Of a stretch of 64,000 nt of DNA, positions 24,860 to 34,317 are shown piece after piece. The DNA lies in NCBI RefSeq assembly GCF_000455365.1, contig NZ_HG315685.1, positions 717,794-781,793 on the forward strand, written 5' to 3'. Made by a program: the position numbers and the translations under genes. Each line of letters starts with the position of its first letter. The first letter of the stretch is position 1. Below the pieces are notes generated by a model. The model did not search any database. It was not told the DNA's origin and was given only the letters and a program-made list of their open reading frames with translations. This DNA is from Halopiger djelfimassiliensis (GTDB lineage: Archaea > Halobacteriota > Halobacteria > Halobacteriales > Natrialbaceae).

Positions 24860-25831
24860 ATGACCGACGACGAGTCCCGCGAGCACGTCGTACCGGGCAG
24901 CGAGGAAGAGCTATCGACGGCGGACGTCCGCGGCTACGATTTCCGCGGCGAGTTCGACTTTCGGGACCTGCTCGAGTCCTACGAGACGACCGGCTTCCAG
25001 GCGACCCAGCTTGCGGAGGCGATCGACATCGCAGAGCGGATGCAAGCGGAAGACGCGACGATCTATCTGACCTGCACCTCGAACATTATCTCCTCGGGGC
25101 TGCGCGAGGTCGTCGCCGCGCTCGTCCGCGAGGGGTACGTCGACGTGTTGATCACCACCTCCGGGTCGCTCACCGAGGACGTCATCAAGACGGCCAAGCC
25201 GTTCAAAATGGGCGAGTGGGACGCCGACGAAGCCGCCCTCCGCGAGCGCGGAATCAATCGTCTCGGCAACATCTTCGTTCCCTCCGATCGCTACGTCTGG
25301 CTCGAGGAGTACCTCTATGACTTCTTCGATGACTTCTTCGCCGAAGAGAAAATCAGGACGCCGACGGCCTTCGCTCGCGAACTCGGCGAGACGCTCGACG
25401 ACGAGGATTCGGTCCTGAAACAGGCCGCGGACAACGACGTTCCCGTCTACTGTCCGGCGTTGACCGACGCCGAAGTCGGGAACTTCCTGTACTACTACCG
25501 GCAGGGGTACGACTCGGAGGTCGGCATCGAGATCTTAGACGACTACGATTCGCTGATCGAAGACGGCATGCTGGCCGAGACGACTGGCCTCATTGCGCTC
25601 GGCGGCGGCGTGCCGAAACACCACGCGATCATGACGAACCTGTTCCGCGGCGGGGCCGACTACGTCGTCTACATCTCGACGGGCATGGAGGGTGACGGCT
25701 CGCTGTCGGGTGCACCGCCGAACGAGGCCGTCTCGTGGGGGAAGATCAAGGACGCCGAGAAGAATTACACCCAGATCGAAGCCGAAGCGACGCTCGTCTT
25801 CCCGCTGCTCGTCGCTGCTGCGTTCGACTAG
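24860..25831 (+). CDS. dys: Deoxyhypusine synthase
   Basis: A 323-residue enzyme of the DHS family. Landmarks are GYDFRG, ATIYLTCTSNIISSGLREVV, VLITTSGSLTEDVIK, HHAIMTNLFRGGADYVVYI and the active-site loop AVSWGKIK, whose K295 corresponds to the lysine that carries the aminobutyl intermediate. It modifies the lysine of aIF5A; some haloarchaea are reported to use agmatine as donor. It is separated from the ligase operon by 104 bp and seems monocistronic. Length is slightly short of eukaryotic DHS, normal for archaea. Confidence 0.93.
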   Translation: MTDDESREHVVPGSEEELSTADVRGYDFRGEFDFRDLLESYETTGFQATQLAEAIDIAERMQAEDATIYLTCTSNIISSGLREVVAALVREGYVDVLITTSGSLTEDVIKTAKPFKMGEWDADEAALRERGINRLGNIFVPSDRYVWLEEYLYDFFDDFFAEEKIRTPTAFARELGETLDDEDSVLKQAADNDVPVYCPALTDAEVGNFLYYYRQGYDSEVGIEILDDYDSLIEDGMLAETTGLIALGGGVPKHHAIMTNLFRGGADYVVYISTGMEGDGSLSGAPPNEAVSWGKIKDAEKNYTQIEAEATLVFPLLVAAAFD

Positions 25832-25944
25832 GACTCGAGCCCACGGAAGATCGTCCCGGGAACGTGTCTCTCTCGACCTGCCAGCAACGGGTCGACGGGC
25901 AGCGTCACGGTCGACTGGATCTTCGACCGACGATCGCCGGCGGG

Positions 25945-27267
25945 TCAGTCATCGCCCGTTGCGGTGTCACCCATCTCGAGCCCTCGGGTCGGATCGACCC
26001 ACGAGCCACCACCGAAGTCGATCGCATCGTTCCAGTGGGCGACGACCGTGGTGACGGCCAGATCGCCGGTCACGTTCGTCATCGTCCGGAGCCGGTCGAG
26101 GATCGGATCGACGCCCGCGACGAACCCGACCACTTCCAGCGGGAGGCCGAGCTGGGTCAACACCAGCGTCAGCATGATCAGGCCGGTCCCGGGAACCCCG
26201 CCGGCCCCGATGCTCGCGAGCACGGCGATGAGGACGACCGTCACCTGCTCGACGATGGTTAGCTGTACGCCGACGAGGTTCGCGGCGAAGACGGCCACGA
26301 CGCCCTGATACATCGCCGTCCCGTCCATGTTGATCGTCGCGCCAAGCGGGAGGGAAAAGCCGTAGACGCTCTCGTCGATCCGGAGGTTCTCCTCGGCGTT
26401 GGCCATCGTCACCGGGAGCGTTCCGCTCGAGGAGCGGATCGAAAGGGCAGTTACGATCGCGTCCTTCGAACCCGCGAGGAACGCGACCGGGGACTGCCGT
26501 GTGAGCGCGATGATCAGCCCGCCGAGGTAGACGATCCCGATGTGGAGCAGGATGGCGGCGAGCAGGGTCGCGATCAACAGCGCGAACGGGACGATCGCGT
26601 CGATACCCGCTTCGCCGAAGACGGCGGCCATGAGCGCGAAGACGCCGATGACGCCGTACTCCATGATCCCCCAGACGAGTTTGAACAGCGCCTCGGTGCC
26701 CGCCTCGACGATGTTGAAGATCGACTCGACGCCCGAACGGACCGCCTCGTCGTCGGTGGTCTCCTCGAGCATCAGGAGCGCGAGTCCGAAGACGATGACG
26801 AAGAAGATCGTCGCGAGGACGTCGCCCTCGGCCATCGCACCGATCGGGTTCTCCGGGACGATCCCGACGATGACCTCCACGAAGTCGGGCGTATCGGCCG
26901 GATCGAACTCTACGTCCTCGGCCAGGGTCAGGCCCGTCCCCGGGTTCACGAGGTTTGCGACCGCCAGCCCGATGAACACCGCGATCGCGGACATCACGGC
27001 GTACAGCGCGATCACCTCGCCGCCGATCCGCCCCAGCTGCGCCGGCGAGATCCGCCTGATCCCCATCAACAGCGTGAAGACGACGATCGGAATGACGATC
27101 ATGCTCAGCAGCCGGACGAAGATGTCGCCCAGCGGCTCGAGTACCGTAACGGGTTCGCCGACGACCAGCCCGACGACGGAGCCGAGGATAAACGCCGCAC
27201 CGATCCGGTACACGATCGGGACCGACCGATATTGCTTCCAGTACGACTTTGCGTTGGATGGTAACAT
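25945..27267 (-). CDS. Dicarboxylate/amino acid:cation symporter (DAACS, GltP/GltPh type)
   Basis: A 440-residue transporter with 8 helices and two re-entrant hairpins. Family motifs are SSSGTLPVTMANAEE in HP1, NMDGTAMYQ in TM7, GAGGVPGTGLIML in HP2 and DRLRTMTNVTGDLAVTTVVA in TM8, where the arginine, aspartate and asparagine bind the substrate's acidic groups in GltPh. It imports glutamate, aspartate or C4-dicarboxylates with Na+ or H+. The start at 27267 (MLPSNAKS) is preferred over a TTG at 27279. Confidence 0.93.
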   Translation of the reverse strand: MLPSNAKSYWKQYRSVPIVYRIGAAFILGSVVGLVVGEPVTVLEPLGDIFVRLLSMIVIPIVVFTLLMGIRRISPAQLGRIGGEVIALYAVMSAIAVFIGLAVANLVNPGTGLTLAEDVEFDPADTPDFVEVIVGIVPENPIGAMAEGDVLATIFFVIVFGLALLMLEETTDDEAVRSGVESIFNIVEAGTEALFKLVWGIMEYGVIGVFALMAAVFGEAGIDAIVPFALLIATLLAAILLHIGIVYLGGLIIALTRQSPVAFLAGSKDAIVTALSIRSSSGTLPVTMANAEENLRIDESVYGFSLPLGATINMDGTAMYQGVVAVFAANLVGVQLTIVEQVTVVLIAVLASIGAGGVPGTGLIMLTLVLTQLGLPLEVVGFVAGVDPILDRLRTMTNVTGDLAVTTVVAHWNDAIDFGGGSWVDPTRGLEMGDTATGDD

Positions 27268-27660
27268 ACACCGAATCAACTATGCGTTCGACAGCGGCGG
27301 TCAAAAAGCCGGGAGACCGTTGACGAAATGCCGCCGGCTCGCCGCGTCGTAACGGTATACTTCGGCGCATAATGCCGTTCTTCTCGGTCGTAACGTCGTC
27401 GTACCGTGTTGTGGACCGAACCGGACCCTCGAGTGTGTCGATCTCACTCGAGCCGGCCCTCGAGTTCGTCGACCGCCGCCTCGTCCCGGCCGACAACGGG
27501 CGCTCCCGCGTTCGAACGCGAAGGGCGGCGATACGTCGAAGACGATCCCATCGAAGGTTCTCGAAGGCGAGTCGGGAGCCAACTGACGATTTCTCGAGGG
27601 GAACGGAGCGCCGAATCAACACCGACTTATCACAACGTCATCGAACAGAATTGTACATAA
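27268..27660. other. Gene-free stretch between two divergent transporters
   Basis: In 393 bp no gene was recognised; open frames through it lack haloarchaeal composition and family motifs. It contains a perfect hairpin (CTCGAGTG at 27428-27435 with CACTCGAG at 27445-27452) and should carry the promoters of both transporters, for example the TATA-like CTTATCACAA near 27628 before the rightward gene. A decayed gene is possible but cannot be shown. Confidence 0.4.
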
Positions 27661-29058
27661 ATGACTACTCGTGAAACATGGGTATCGAACGTCGGGTTCG
27701 TTCTCGCCGCGATCGGTAGTGCAGCCGGTCTCGGGAACATCTGGCGGTTCCCGTGGCTGACCGCCGGCAACGGTGGCAGCGCGTTCCTCCTCGTGTACTC
27801 GCTCATCGTCATCGGCGTCGGCGTTCCGGGACTGCTCGCCGAGTTCGTCCTCGGCCGCCGCGGCCGCCAGACCCCCATCGGGACGTTTCGCTCGCTTCTC
27901 ACCTCTCGCTGGGGATCGGCCCTTGGCACGTTCAACGTCATCACGGCGCTCGTGATCCTCTCGTTTTACTCGGTGGTCGGCGGATGGATCCTCCGCTACA
28001 TGCTGGCCTCGCCGACCGGAGCGTACTTCGGGCAGCCACAGCAGTACTTCGGAACGATCAGCTACGGCCTTCAGGCAGTGGCCTTTCACCTGCTCTTTCT
28101 CGGTATCGTCGCCACGATCGTCGGCTTCGGCGTCAGCCGTGGCATCGAGCGCGCCTCGAAAGTAATGCTTCCGGCGGTCGTGATCCTTCTGGGCTGTCTC
28201 GCGGTGTGGACGGCCACACAGCCGAACACCGCCGCCGGCTACGCGTTCTATCTCAGCTTCGACGCCGACTACCTCGCTGCCAACTTCTCGAGCGTTCTCG
28301 GACCGGCGGCGGGGCAGGCGCTGTTTACCCTCTCGCTGGGTACCGGAGCGATGCTGACCTACGCCTCCTATCTCGACGAGGACGTCTCGCTCCCGCGGGA
28401 CACGCTCGTCATCGCGGTCTCGAACGTGTTTATCGGCGTCCTCGCCGGACTGGTCGTCATCCCGCTGTTGTTCTCTCAGGGTATCGACCCCGGTCAGGGC
28501 GGCCCGGGTGCGCTGTTCGTCTCGCTCGCGCCGGCGTTCGCGTCGCTGCCGGGGGGAACCGCCGTCGCCACGGCCTTCTTCGCCACCGTCCTGATGGCCG
28601 CGGTGACCAGCGGGATCAATCTGCTCGAAACGCTGGTCGCGACGCTCATCGACCGGTTCGACGTCCCACGACGCAGGGCGACGGTGCTGGTCTCGGTTCT
28701 GCTCGCGGTGACCGGGAGCGGGCTGGCGCTTGCGGGGCCGATCTTCGAGTTCGTCTCCGGCACGCTCGCGGATCTGCTGTTGACGGTCGGCCTCTTCGCG
28801 TTCGTCGCGATCGTCGGCTGGCTGCTACGTGGGGAGGCACTCGCTGAGTTTCGCGCTGGCACCGGCCGGTTCGCCGCGCTGGCCGAGCCGTGGCTGCTGA
28901 CGGTCAGTTGGGTGTTGCCCGTCGTCGTCCTGTTTACGCTGGCGACCACGCTCGTATCGCTTGCCGGCGTGTCACTGGGGATCGGCGGCCGAGCGGTCGT
29001 CGCCGTCGTCGCCGCCGTCGGGTGTCGGCTGGCCGTCGCAGCCGGGACCGGCGAGTGA
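27661..29058 (+). CDS. Sodium-dependent transporter, SNF (NSS) family
   Basis: A 465-residue LeuT-fold protein with about 11-12 helices. TM1 carries the family hallmark SNVGFVLAAIGSAAGLGNIWRFPW, and the GNGGSAFLLVYSL and ASYLDEDVSLPRDTLVIAV segments follow. NSS transporters import amino acids or related solutes driven by Na+. It is divergent from the DAACS gene, so two amino-acid-type sodium symporters share one intergenic region. It is not near biosynthetic genes that would reveal its substrate. Confidence 0.92.
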   Translation: MTTRETWVSNVGFVLAAIGSAAGLGNIWRFPWLTAGNGGSAFLLVYSLIVIGVGVPGLLAEFVLGRRGRQTPIGTFRSLLTSRWGSALGTFNVITALVILSFYSVVGGWILRYMLASPTGAYFGQPQQYFGTISYGLQAVAFHLLFLGIVATIVGFGVSRGIERASKVMLPAVVILLGCLAVWTATQPNTAAGYAFYLSFDADYLAANFSSVLGPAAGQALFTLSLGTGAMLTYASYLDEDVSLPRDTLVIAVSNVFIGVLAGLVVIPLLFSQGIDPGQGGPGALFVSLAPAFASLPGGTAVATAFFATVLMAAVTSGINLLETLVATLIDRFDVPRRRATVLVSVLLAVTGSGLALAGPIFEFVSGTLADLLLTVGLFAFVAIVGWLLRGEALAEFRAGTGRFAALAEPWLLTVSWVLPVVVLFTLATTLVSLAGVSLGIGGRAVVAVVAAVGCRLAVAAGTGE

Positions 29059-29260
29059 GGACAACGGGGCCGTCTCCGACGCATCCGCTCCGTCGCAGTT
29101 CGGATTCCCGCCACCTCGCCGTCCTCGTCGCGGCCCAGCGTCCGACGGCCACGCGGGAGGGTCCGCTCCGTTGCCCTCCACCGAGGGAAACGATCGTTCG
29201 ACTGCGACCGACGGCTCCGTCCCGTTACGTTTTACCCCACCCAGCCCGAATCGAGGTCCA

Positions 29261-30754
29261 ATGACTGCCCAGACCGTCCAGCAGGGCGACCTCGTGACCG
29301 TCATCGGCCTCGAGGTCCACGTCCAGCTGGAGACCGACACGAAGATCTTCTGTGGCTGTTCGACCGCGCCGACCGACGAGCCAAACGACCACGTCTGCCC
29401 GGTCTGTCTCGGCCTCCCGGGGGCGCTGCCGATCCTCAACGAGGCCGCCGTCGAGGCCGCGGTCAAGATCGGCAAGGCCATCGACGCCGACATCCCCGAG
29501 GAAACCCGGTTCCACCGCAAGAACTACTACTACCCCGACCTGCCCAAGAACTTCCAGATCACCCAGTACGACGAGCCGATCTGTCAGGACGGCGACCTCG
29601 AGATCTCCGTCGAGGGCGAGCGCCGAACGGTGACGATCGAGCGCGCCCATCTCGAGGAAGACCCCGGCAGCCTCCAGCACGTCGGCGGCGGTGGCGGCAT
29701 CGATTCTGCCGAATACACCCTCGTCGACTACAACCGCGCCGGCACGCCGCTGATGGAGATCGTCACGGCTCCGGACTTCCGCAGCCCCGACGAGGTCCGG
29801 GCGTTCCTCGCCGAACTCGAGGAAGTGCTCGAGTATCTGGGCGTCTTCGACGCCGAACGCGACGGCAGCCTGCGGATCGACGCCAACCTCTCGATCATTC
29901 CCGAGGCGGAGATCGACGGCGACACCGACGAGATCGGCCAATCGGCGCTCGAGGCCGCGAACCGAACGGAGGTCAAGAACATCTCGAGTCACAAGGGCGC
30001 ACAGAAGGCGCTGGCCTACGAGGAGACTCGCCAGAAAAACGCCATCCAGCGCGGCCGCGCGGTCGAACAGGAGACCCGCCACTGGGACGAGTCCCGCGGG
30101 ATCACCGTCTCGATGCGCTCGAAGGAGGAAGAAAAGGATTACCGGTACTTCGAGGAAGCCGACCTGCCGCCGCTACGGGTCTCCGGCTGGAAGGAGGAGA
30201 TCTCGATTCCGGAGCTTCCGGCCGCCCGCCGCGAGCGGTTCGAGTCGGAGTACGGGCTGAGCGAGGAGGCCGCCTCCAAGCTCACCTCGACCAAACAGGT
30301 CGCCGACTTCTACGAGGACGTCGCCGGCGAATTCGATCCGGACCTCGCGGCGACGTGGGTCGCGGACAACCTGCTGGGCGAACTCAACTACCGCGACATC
30401 GACATCACGGAGATCGAAGGCCGTCTCGAGGAAGTGACGCGGCTCGTCGAGCTCGTCGCCGAGGACGAGATCACGGCCAAGAACGCCCGCGAGACCGTCC
30501 TGCGATCGATGCTCGACGACGGCCGGACGCCGGACGAGGTCGTCGCCGAGGAAGGCCTCGGCAAGACCGGCGAGGACGAGGTCCAGCAGGCCGTCGTCGA
30601 GGCGATCGACGAGAACCCCGGCGCGGTCGAGGACTACCAGTCCGGCGACGACGGCGCGATCAACTTCCTCGTCGGACAGGTCATGCAAAAGACCGGCGGC
30701 AGCGCCGACCCCGGCGACGTCAACCAGTTGCTGCGGGCCGAACTCGAGGGGTGA
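29261..30754 (+). CDS. gatB: Aspartyl/glutamyl-tRNA amidotransferase subunit B
   Basis: A 497-residue protein. The N-terminal GatB cradle begins VTVIGLEVHVQLETDTKIFC, with zinc-type cysteines in CGCSTA and CPVCLGLPGALPILN. LPKNFQITQYDEPIC, the YNRAGTPLMEIVT block, and a C-terminal YqeY-like helical tail follow. It transamidates Glu-tRNA(Gln) and Asp-tRNA(Asn) with GatA and GatC. Those subunits are not in the window, as is usual for haloarchaea. The ATG at 29261 is chosen because a TATA-like GTTACGTTTTACC lies about 30 bp upstream; the frame is open further back without support. Confidence 0.95.
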   Translation: MTAQTVQQGDLVTVIGLEVHVQLETDTKIFCGCSTAPTDEPNDHVCPVCLGLPGALPILNEAAVEAAVKIGKAIDADIPEETRFHRKNYYYPDLPKNFQITQYDEPICQDGDLEISVEGERRTVTIERAHLEEDPGSLQHVGGGGGIDSAEYTLVDYNRAGTPLMEIVTAPDFRSPDEVRAFLAELEEVLEYLGVFDAERDGSLRIDANLSIIPEAEIDGDTDEIGQSALEAANRTEVKNISSHKGAQKALAYEETRQKNAIQRGRAVEQETRHWDESRGITVSMRSKEEEKDYRYFEEADLPPLRVSGWKEEISIPELPAARRERFESEYGLSEEAASKLTSTKQVADFYEDVAGEFDPDLAATWVADNLLGELNYRDIDITEIEGRLEEVTRLVELVAEDEITAKNARETVLRSMLDDGRTPDEVVAEEGLGKTGEDEVQQAVVEAIDENPGAVEDYQSGDDGAINFLVGQVMQKTGGSADPGDVNQLLRAELEG

Positions 30755-30845
30755 TCGCTCCCGCGGGTTCGGGTCCTCGAACGCCTCGAGTCGTCCCGTT
30801 CCGCTACCCGGCGAGTTAATAGCGGCCGCCGACTGGGTACCCGAT

Positions 30846-31835
30846 ATGGACCGGATCACGCTGGGAAACGACGAGTTCGAGGGGCGAAACAACGCGTACG
30901 TGCTCGCCGACGGCGACGACCTCGCGCTCGTCGATACCGGAATCGCGACCGCCGACGTTCGCGACGAGCTTCGAGAGGGGTTGACCGAGCGCGGCTACGA
31001 GTTCGCGGACGTCGACGACATCGTTCTCACGCACTTTCACGTCGACCATTCGGGACTCGCGGGCGAGATTCAGGCGGCAAGCGACGCGACTGTCTACGTC
31101 CACGGAGCCGACGCGCCGCTCGTCGAGCAGGATGCCGACGCGGTCGACGCCCTCGAGCAGCGCCGCCGCGAGTATCTCGACTCGTGGGGGGTCCCCGACG
31201 ACGCACAGGCGGAACTGCTGTCGTTTCTCGACGCGACGGCCCACATCGAGGGCGACCCCGCCGACGTGACGCCGATCGAGGACGGGACGACCCTCGAGGT
31301 CGGCGGCCGCCGACTCGAGACCGTCCATGCGCCCGGCCACGCGGCGGGGCTGTGCTGTTTCGAGATCGACGGCGGCGACGAAGCGTTCGTCGGTGACGCC
31401 ATCCTCCCGGTCTACACGCCGAACGTCGGCGGTGCCGACGTCCGGGTCGAGCGCCCGCTCGAGAAGTACCTCACGACGCTCGAGACGATCGCCGAGCGCG
31501 ACTACGACCGCGTCTGGCCCGGGCACCGCGATCCGATCGACGATCCGACCGGCCGCGCACGAACGATCGCCGACCACCATCGCGACCGCACCGCGAACGT
31601 GCTGGCGGTTCTCCGGAACCACGGCCCCGCCGATCCGTGGACGGTCAGCGCGCACCTGTTCGGGGACCTCGAGGGAATCCACATCGTCCACGGGCCGGGC
31701 GAGGCCTACGCCCATCTCGATCACCTTCGACACGAGGGAATCGTCGAACGCGAGGGCGACGAGTATCGGCTGCTCGAACCCGAGGCCGACCTCGACGGAC
31801 TCGCGCCGACGATCGACGCCGGGTGCCGCGGATAA
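30846..31835 (+). CDS. Metallo-beta-lactamase-fold hydrolase with C-terminal winged helix
   Basis: A 329-residue protein. The MBL core (about 1-235) has the metal motif HFHVDHSG, then APGHAAGLCCF, and VGDAI for the bridging aspartate; WPGHRDP gives the last histidine. Residues about 245-320 (HHRDRTANVLAVLRNHGPAD PWTV) form a winged-helix-like tail, the arrangement of LACTB2-like hydrolases. Reaction unknown; endoribonuclease or thioesterase activities are known in relatives. It converges on another MBL gene with 4 bp between the stops. Confidence 0.82.
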   Translation: MDRITLGNDEFEGRNNAYVLADGDDLALVDTGIATADVRDELREGLTERGYEFADVDDIVLTHFHVDHSGLAGEIQAASDATVYVHGADAPLVEQDADAVDALEQRRREYLDSWGVPDDAQAELLSFLDATAHIEGDPADVTPIEDGTTLEVGGRRLETVHAPGHAAGLCCFEIDGGDEAFVGDAILPVYTPNVGGADVRVERPLEKYLTTLETIAERDYDRVWPGHRDPIDDPTGRARTIADHHRDRTANVLAVLRNHGPADPWTVSAHLFGDLEGIHIVHGPGEAYAHLDHLRHEGIVEREGDEYRLLEPEADLDGLAPTIDAGCRG

Positions 31836-31839
31836 CCCC

Positions 31840-32637
31840 TCAGTCGTGGAGGTACCGCAGTCGCTCGAGGTCCGTCGCGTCGTGGCCGCAGATGACGGTG
31901 GCGTCGTGGCGGCGCTCGAGGTCAGCGACCGAGCGCACGCTGTCGATCCACGCCCGCTTGCTCCAGAGCAACCCGCCGCCCATCGGGCGCTCGTTTTCGT
32001 AGTTCGCTCGCGTGTACGCCAGATCGCCGACGATGACGACGGTTCCGGCGTCGTCGAGATCGAGTCGCACGCCGAGGAGGCCGGGCGTATGCCCCGGCAG
32101 GTGCAGGAGTTCGAGGCCCTCGAACGCGTACTCGCGGTCGCCGTGGACGAGCCGCCAGTTGAGGTCGTGGTCGAAGTCGCCGGCCAGATAGGCGACATCG
32201 CCCGCGTCGGTTTTCGCGCTGTAGTAGGCGTGTTTGAGCTCGCGCTCGTGGACGAACACGGGGACGTCGGTGCCCGCGAAGGCGGCGAGTCCGCCGGCGT
32301 GGTCGAGGTGGAGGTGGCTCTGGATCACGTAGTCGACGTTCTCGAGGGCGTACCCGGCCGCCTCGAGATCGTCCGCGAGCGGTCGCAGGCCGGTGTGTTC
32401 GAAGGCGGCGTACAGCTCCCCGGGCCAGTGGCCCGCGTCGGCCTCGGGGTGGGAGCCGGTATCCCAGAGGATGGTCCCCTCGGGGTGCTCGATGACGAGA
32501 TTGTAGACCGGGCTGTCGTCCATGACGGTATCCGGGTTCGGCTCGTCCGCCGTCCCGAGAACCGCCCCCTCGAGAACGTTGTTGACGTCGGCGGTGATCG
32601 TCCCGCGTTCGATCGGCGTAACGGTCGCGTCGACCAT
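31840..32637 (-). CDS. N-acyl homoserine lactonase family MBL-fold protein
   Basis: A 265-residue protein of the AiiA-like branch. The metal-binding motif is SHLHLDHAGG, followed by LPGHTPGLLGVRL, VIVGDLAYTRANYENERP and CGHDATDL, giving the full dinuclear zinc set. The N-terminal MVDATVTPIERGTITADVNN and YNLVIEHPEGTILWDTG are typical of this family. Bacterial members open acyl-homoserine-lactone rings; whether haloarchaeal ones quench signals or serve another lactone is not established. It converges on the other MBL gene. Confidence 0.85.
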   Translation of the reverse strand: MVDATVTPIERGTITADVNNVLEGAVLGTADEPNPDTVMDDSPVYNLVIEHPEGTILWDTGSHPEADAGHWPGELYAAFEHTGLRPLADDLEAAGYALENVDYVIQSHLHLDHAGGLAAFAGTDVPVFVHERELKHAYYSAKTDAGDVAYLAGDFDHDLNWRLVHGDREYAFEGLELLHLPGHTPGLLGVRLDLDDAGTVVIVGDLAYTRANYENERPMGGGLLWSKRAWIDSVRSVADLERRHDATVICGHDATDLERLRYLHD

Positions 32638-32768
32638 GGCGTGACGTCGCCGAGCCCGCGCTTATAACTACCGTCTGACGTGTTCGTCGTTCGGGGAGCC
32701 GTGGGGACCCCCATATCGGCTGGCAATGCCGGCGGTAGCGATACCTATCACCCGGTCGATTCGATAAC

Positions 32769-32903
32769 ATGGTCAGGATTTCGACGATCCTCATTCTCGT
32801 CGGCATCGGCTTGCTGTTCGTTCCGATTCCGCCGATCGCGACCGCGATCGGGGTACTCGTCATCCTCGCCGGGATCGCCCTCAGGGTGATTGCGGACAGG
32901 TGA
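32769..32903 (+). CDS. 44-residue membrane protein
   Basis: A very short gene: MVRISTILILVGIGLLFVPI PPIATAIGVLVILAGIALRVIADR, two hydrophobic helices separated by a PIPP turn. Similar tiny proteins with a VPIPP turn are common in haloarchaea, usually called hypothetical or transporter fragments. The start ATG lies about 30 bp below an AT-containing ATACCTATC stretch. The next gene begins 47 bp after its stop. Function unknown. Confidence 0.65.
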   Translation: MVRISTILILVGIGLLFVPIPPIATAIGVLVILAGIALRVIADR

Positions 32904-32950
32904 TCACTGTTAGGGCTACCGCTTTCCCCGCACCCACCGAACGAACCCGT

Positions 32951-34225
32951 ATGTCATCGACGCCACGGGTCATCGTCGTCGGCGGCGGACTGGCCGGCCT
33001 CGTCGCGACGCGACACCTCGCCGTCGGCGGTGTCGACGCGACGCTCCTCGAGCGCCGCGACACCGTCGGCGGCCGCGTCCGGACGGAAGAGCGGGACGGC
33101 TATCGATTCGATCGGGGGTTTCAGGTCCTGTTTACTGCCTACCCCGCGGTGCGGCGGGAACTCGATCTCGAGTCGCTCGAGTTGCGGCGGTTCGCGCCGG
33201 GGGCCGTCGTCGCCCGCGAGGGTCGTCGATCGGTACTCGCGGATCCGCGCCGGAACCCGCGTGCGCTGCCGGCGACCCTCTCGAGTCCCGACGTTTCGAT
33301 CGGCGACGCCGTCCGGCTTGGTCGCCGCTGGCTGGCACTTCGTCGGACCGACCCCGAGACCCTCTTTTCGGGGCCGGACGAGTCGATCGAGCGCTTCCTT
33401 CTGGATCGCGGGTTCTCGGAGACGTTCGTCGAGACCGTCGTCGCGCCGTTCTACGGCGGGATCACCCTCGATCGGTCGCTGTCGACCTCCAAGCGGATCT
33501 TCGAGTACACCTTCCGGACGCTCGCGGCGGGCGAGACGGCCGTTCCGGCCGCGGGCATGGGTGCGATACCGGCCCACCTCGAAACGCGGGCGCGCGAAGC
33601 CGGCGGGACCATCGAAACCGGCGTCGACGTTACCGCCGTCTCGAGCGATGGTCCGGTCGTTACGGCAGACGACGAAGCAATCGAAGCGGACGCGGTCGTC
33701 GTCGCGACCGATCCCCCGGCCGCCCGCGAACTGACCGCCGTCGAGTCGATCCCGACCGACGGACGGGCGTGTGTCACGCAGTATTACGAACTGCCGGCGA
33801 GGGCGTCCCTCGGGACCGGCCGGCGGCTCCTGCTCAACGCGGTCGACGACGCGGGACCGAACCACGTCGTCCCCCACAGCGCGGTCGCTCCCGAGTACGC
33901 TCCCGACGGAACGACGCTGCTCAGCGCGACCTACCTCGGCGATCTCGACGCGAGCGACGCCGAGCTTGCGGCGCGGACGCGACGCTCGCTCGAGTCGTGG
34001 TATCCCGAGCGACGGTTCGACGCCCTCGAGGCGGTCCACACCGACCGAATCCCGTTCGCGCAGTTCGACCAGCCGCCGGGAATCCACGAGCGGCTGCCCG
34101 ACACACGGGAGCCGTCTGGGGCGGTCTATCTCGCCGGCGACTACACCCGGTGGTCGTCGATTCAGGGGGCGATGGCCAGCGGCCGGGACGCGGCGAAAGC
34201 GGTGCTCGAGGACCTGTCGGGGTGA
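32951..34225 (+). CDS. FAD-dependent amine-oxidase/protoporphyrinogen-oxidase-like protein
   Basis: A 424-residue flavoprotein. The N-terminal dinucleotide motif is VIVVGGGLAGLVATRHLA with GGRVRTEERDGYRFDRGFQV, and the C-terminal FAD motif is YLAGDYTRWSSIQGAMASGR. The middle region resembles phytoene-desaturase and protoporphyrinogen-oxidase relatives, but carotenoid or heme genes are not nearby. The substrate is therefore left open. The start at 32951 fits the Rossmann fold; an upstream GTG at 32900 adds 17 residues without function. Confidence 0.87.
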   Translation: MSSTPRVIVVGGGLAGLVATRHLAVGGVDATLLERRDTVGGRVRTEERDGYRFDRGFQVLFTAYPAVRRELDLESLELRRFAPGAVVAREGRRSVLADPRRNPRALPATLSSPDVSIGDAVRLGRRWLALRRTDPETLFSGPDESIERFLLDRGFSETFVETVVAPFYGGITLDRSLSTSKRIFEYTFRTLAAGETAVPAAGMGAIPAHLETRAREAGGTIETGVDVTAVSSDGPVVTADDEAIEADAVVVATDPPAARELTAVESIPTDGRACVTQYYELPARASLGTGRRLLLNAVDDAGPNHVVPHSAVAPEYAPDGTTLLSATYLGDLDASDAELAARTRRSLESWYPERRFDALEAVHTDRIPFAQFDQPPGIHERLPDTREPSGAVYLAGDYTRWSSIQGAMASGRDAAKAVLEDLSG

Positions 34226-34317
34226 CTCAGACGGCGACCCGAGATCACTGGACGGATACAAGAAAACGCAGGGACGTCGGCCGTCCTCGAGCAGGTCGAG
34301 CGTCGTGTCGGGACCGA

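Noticed and set aside
27406-27660. 85-codon frame before the SNF transporter as a small gene
   Set aside because: Serine/arginine-rich translation without motif; a short stretch resembles a protein but no start or promoter supports it.
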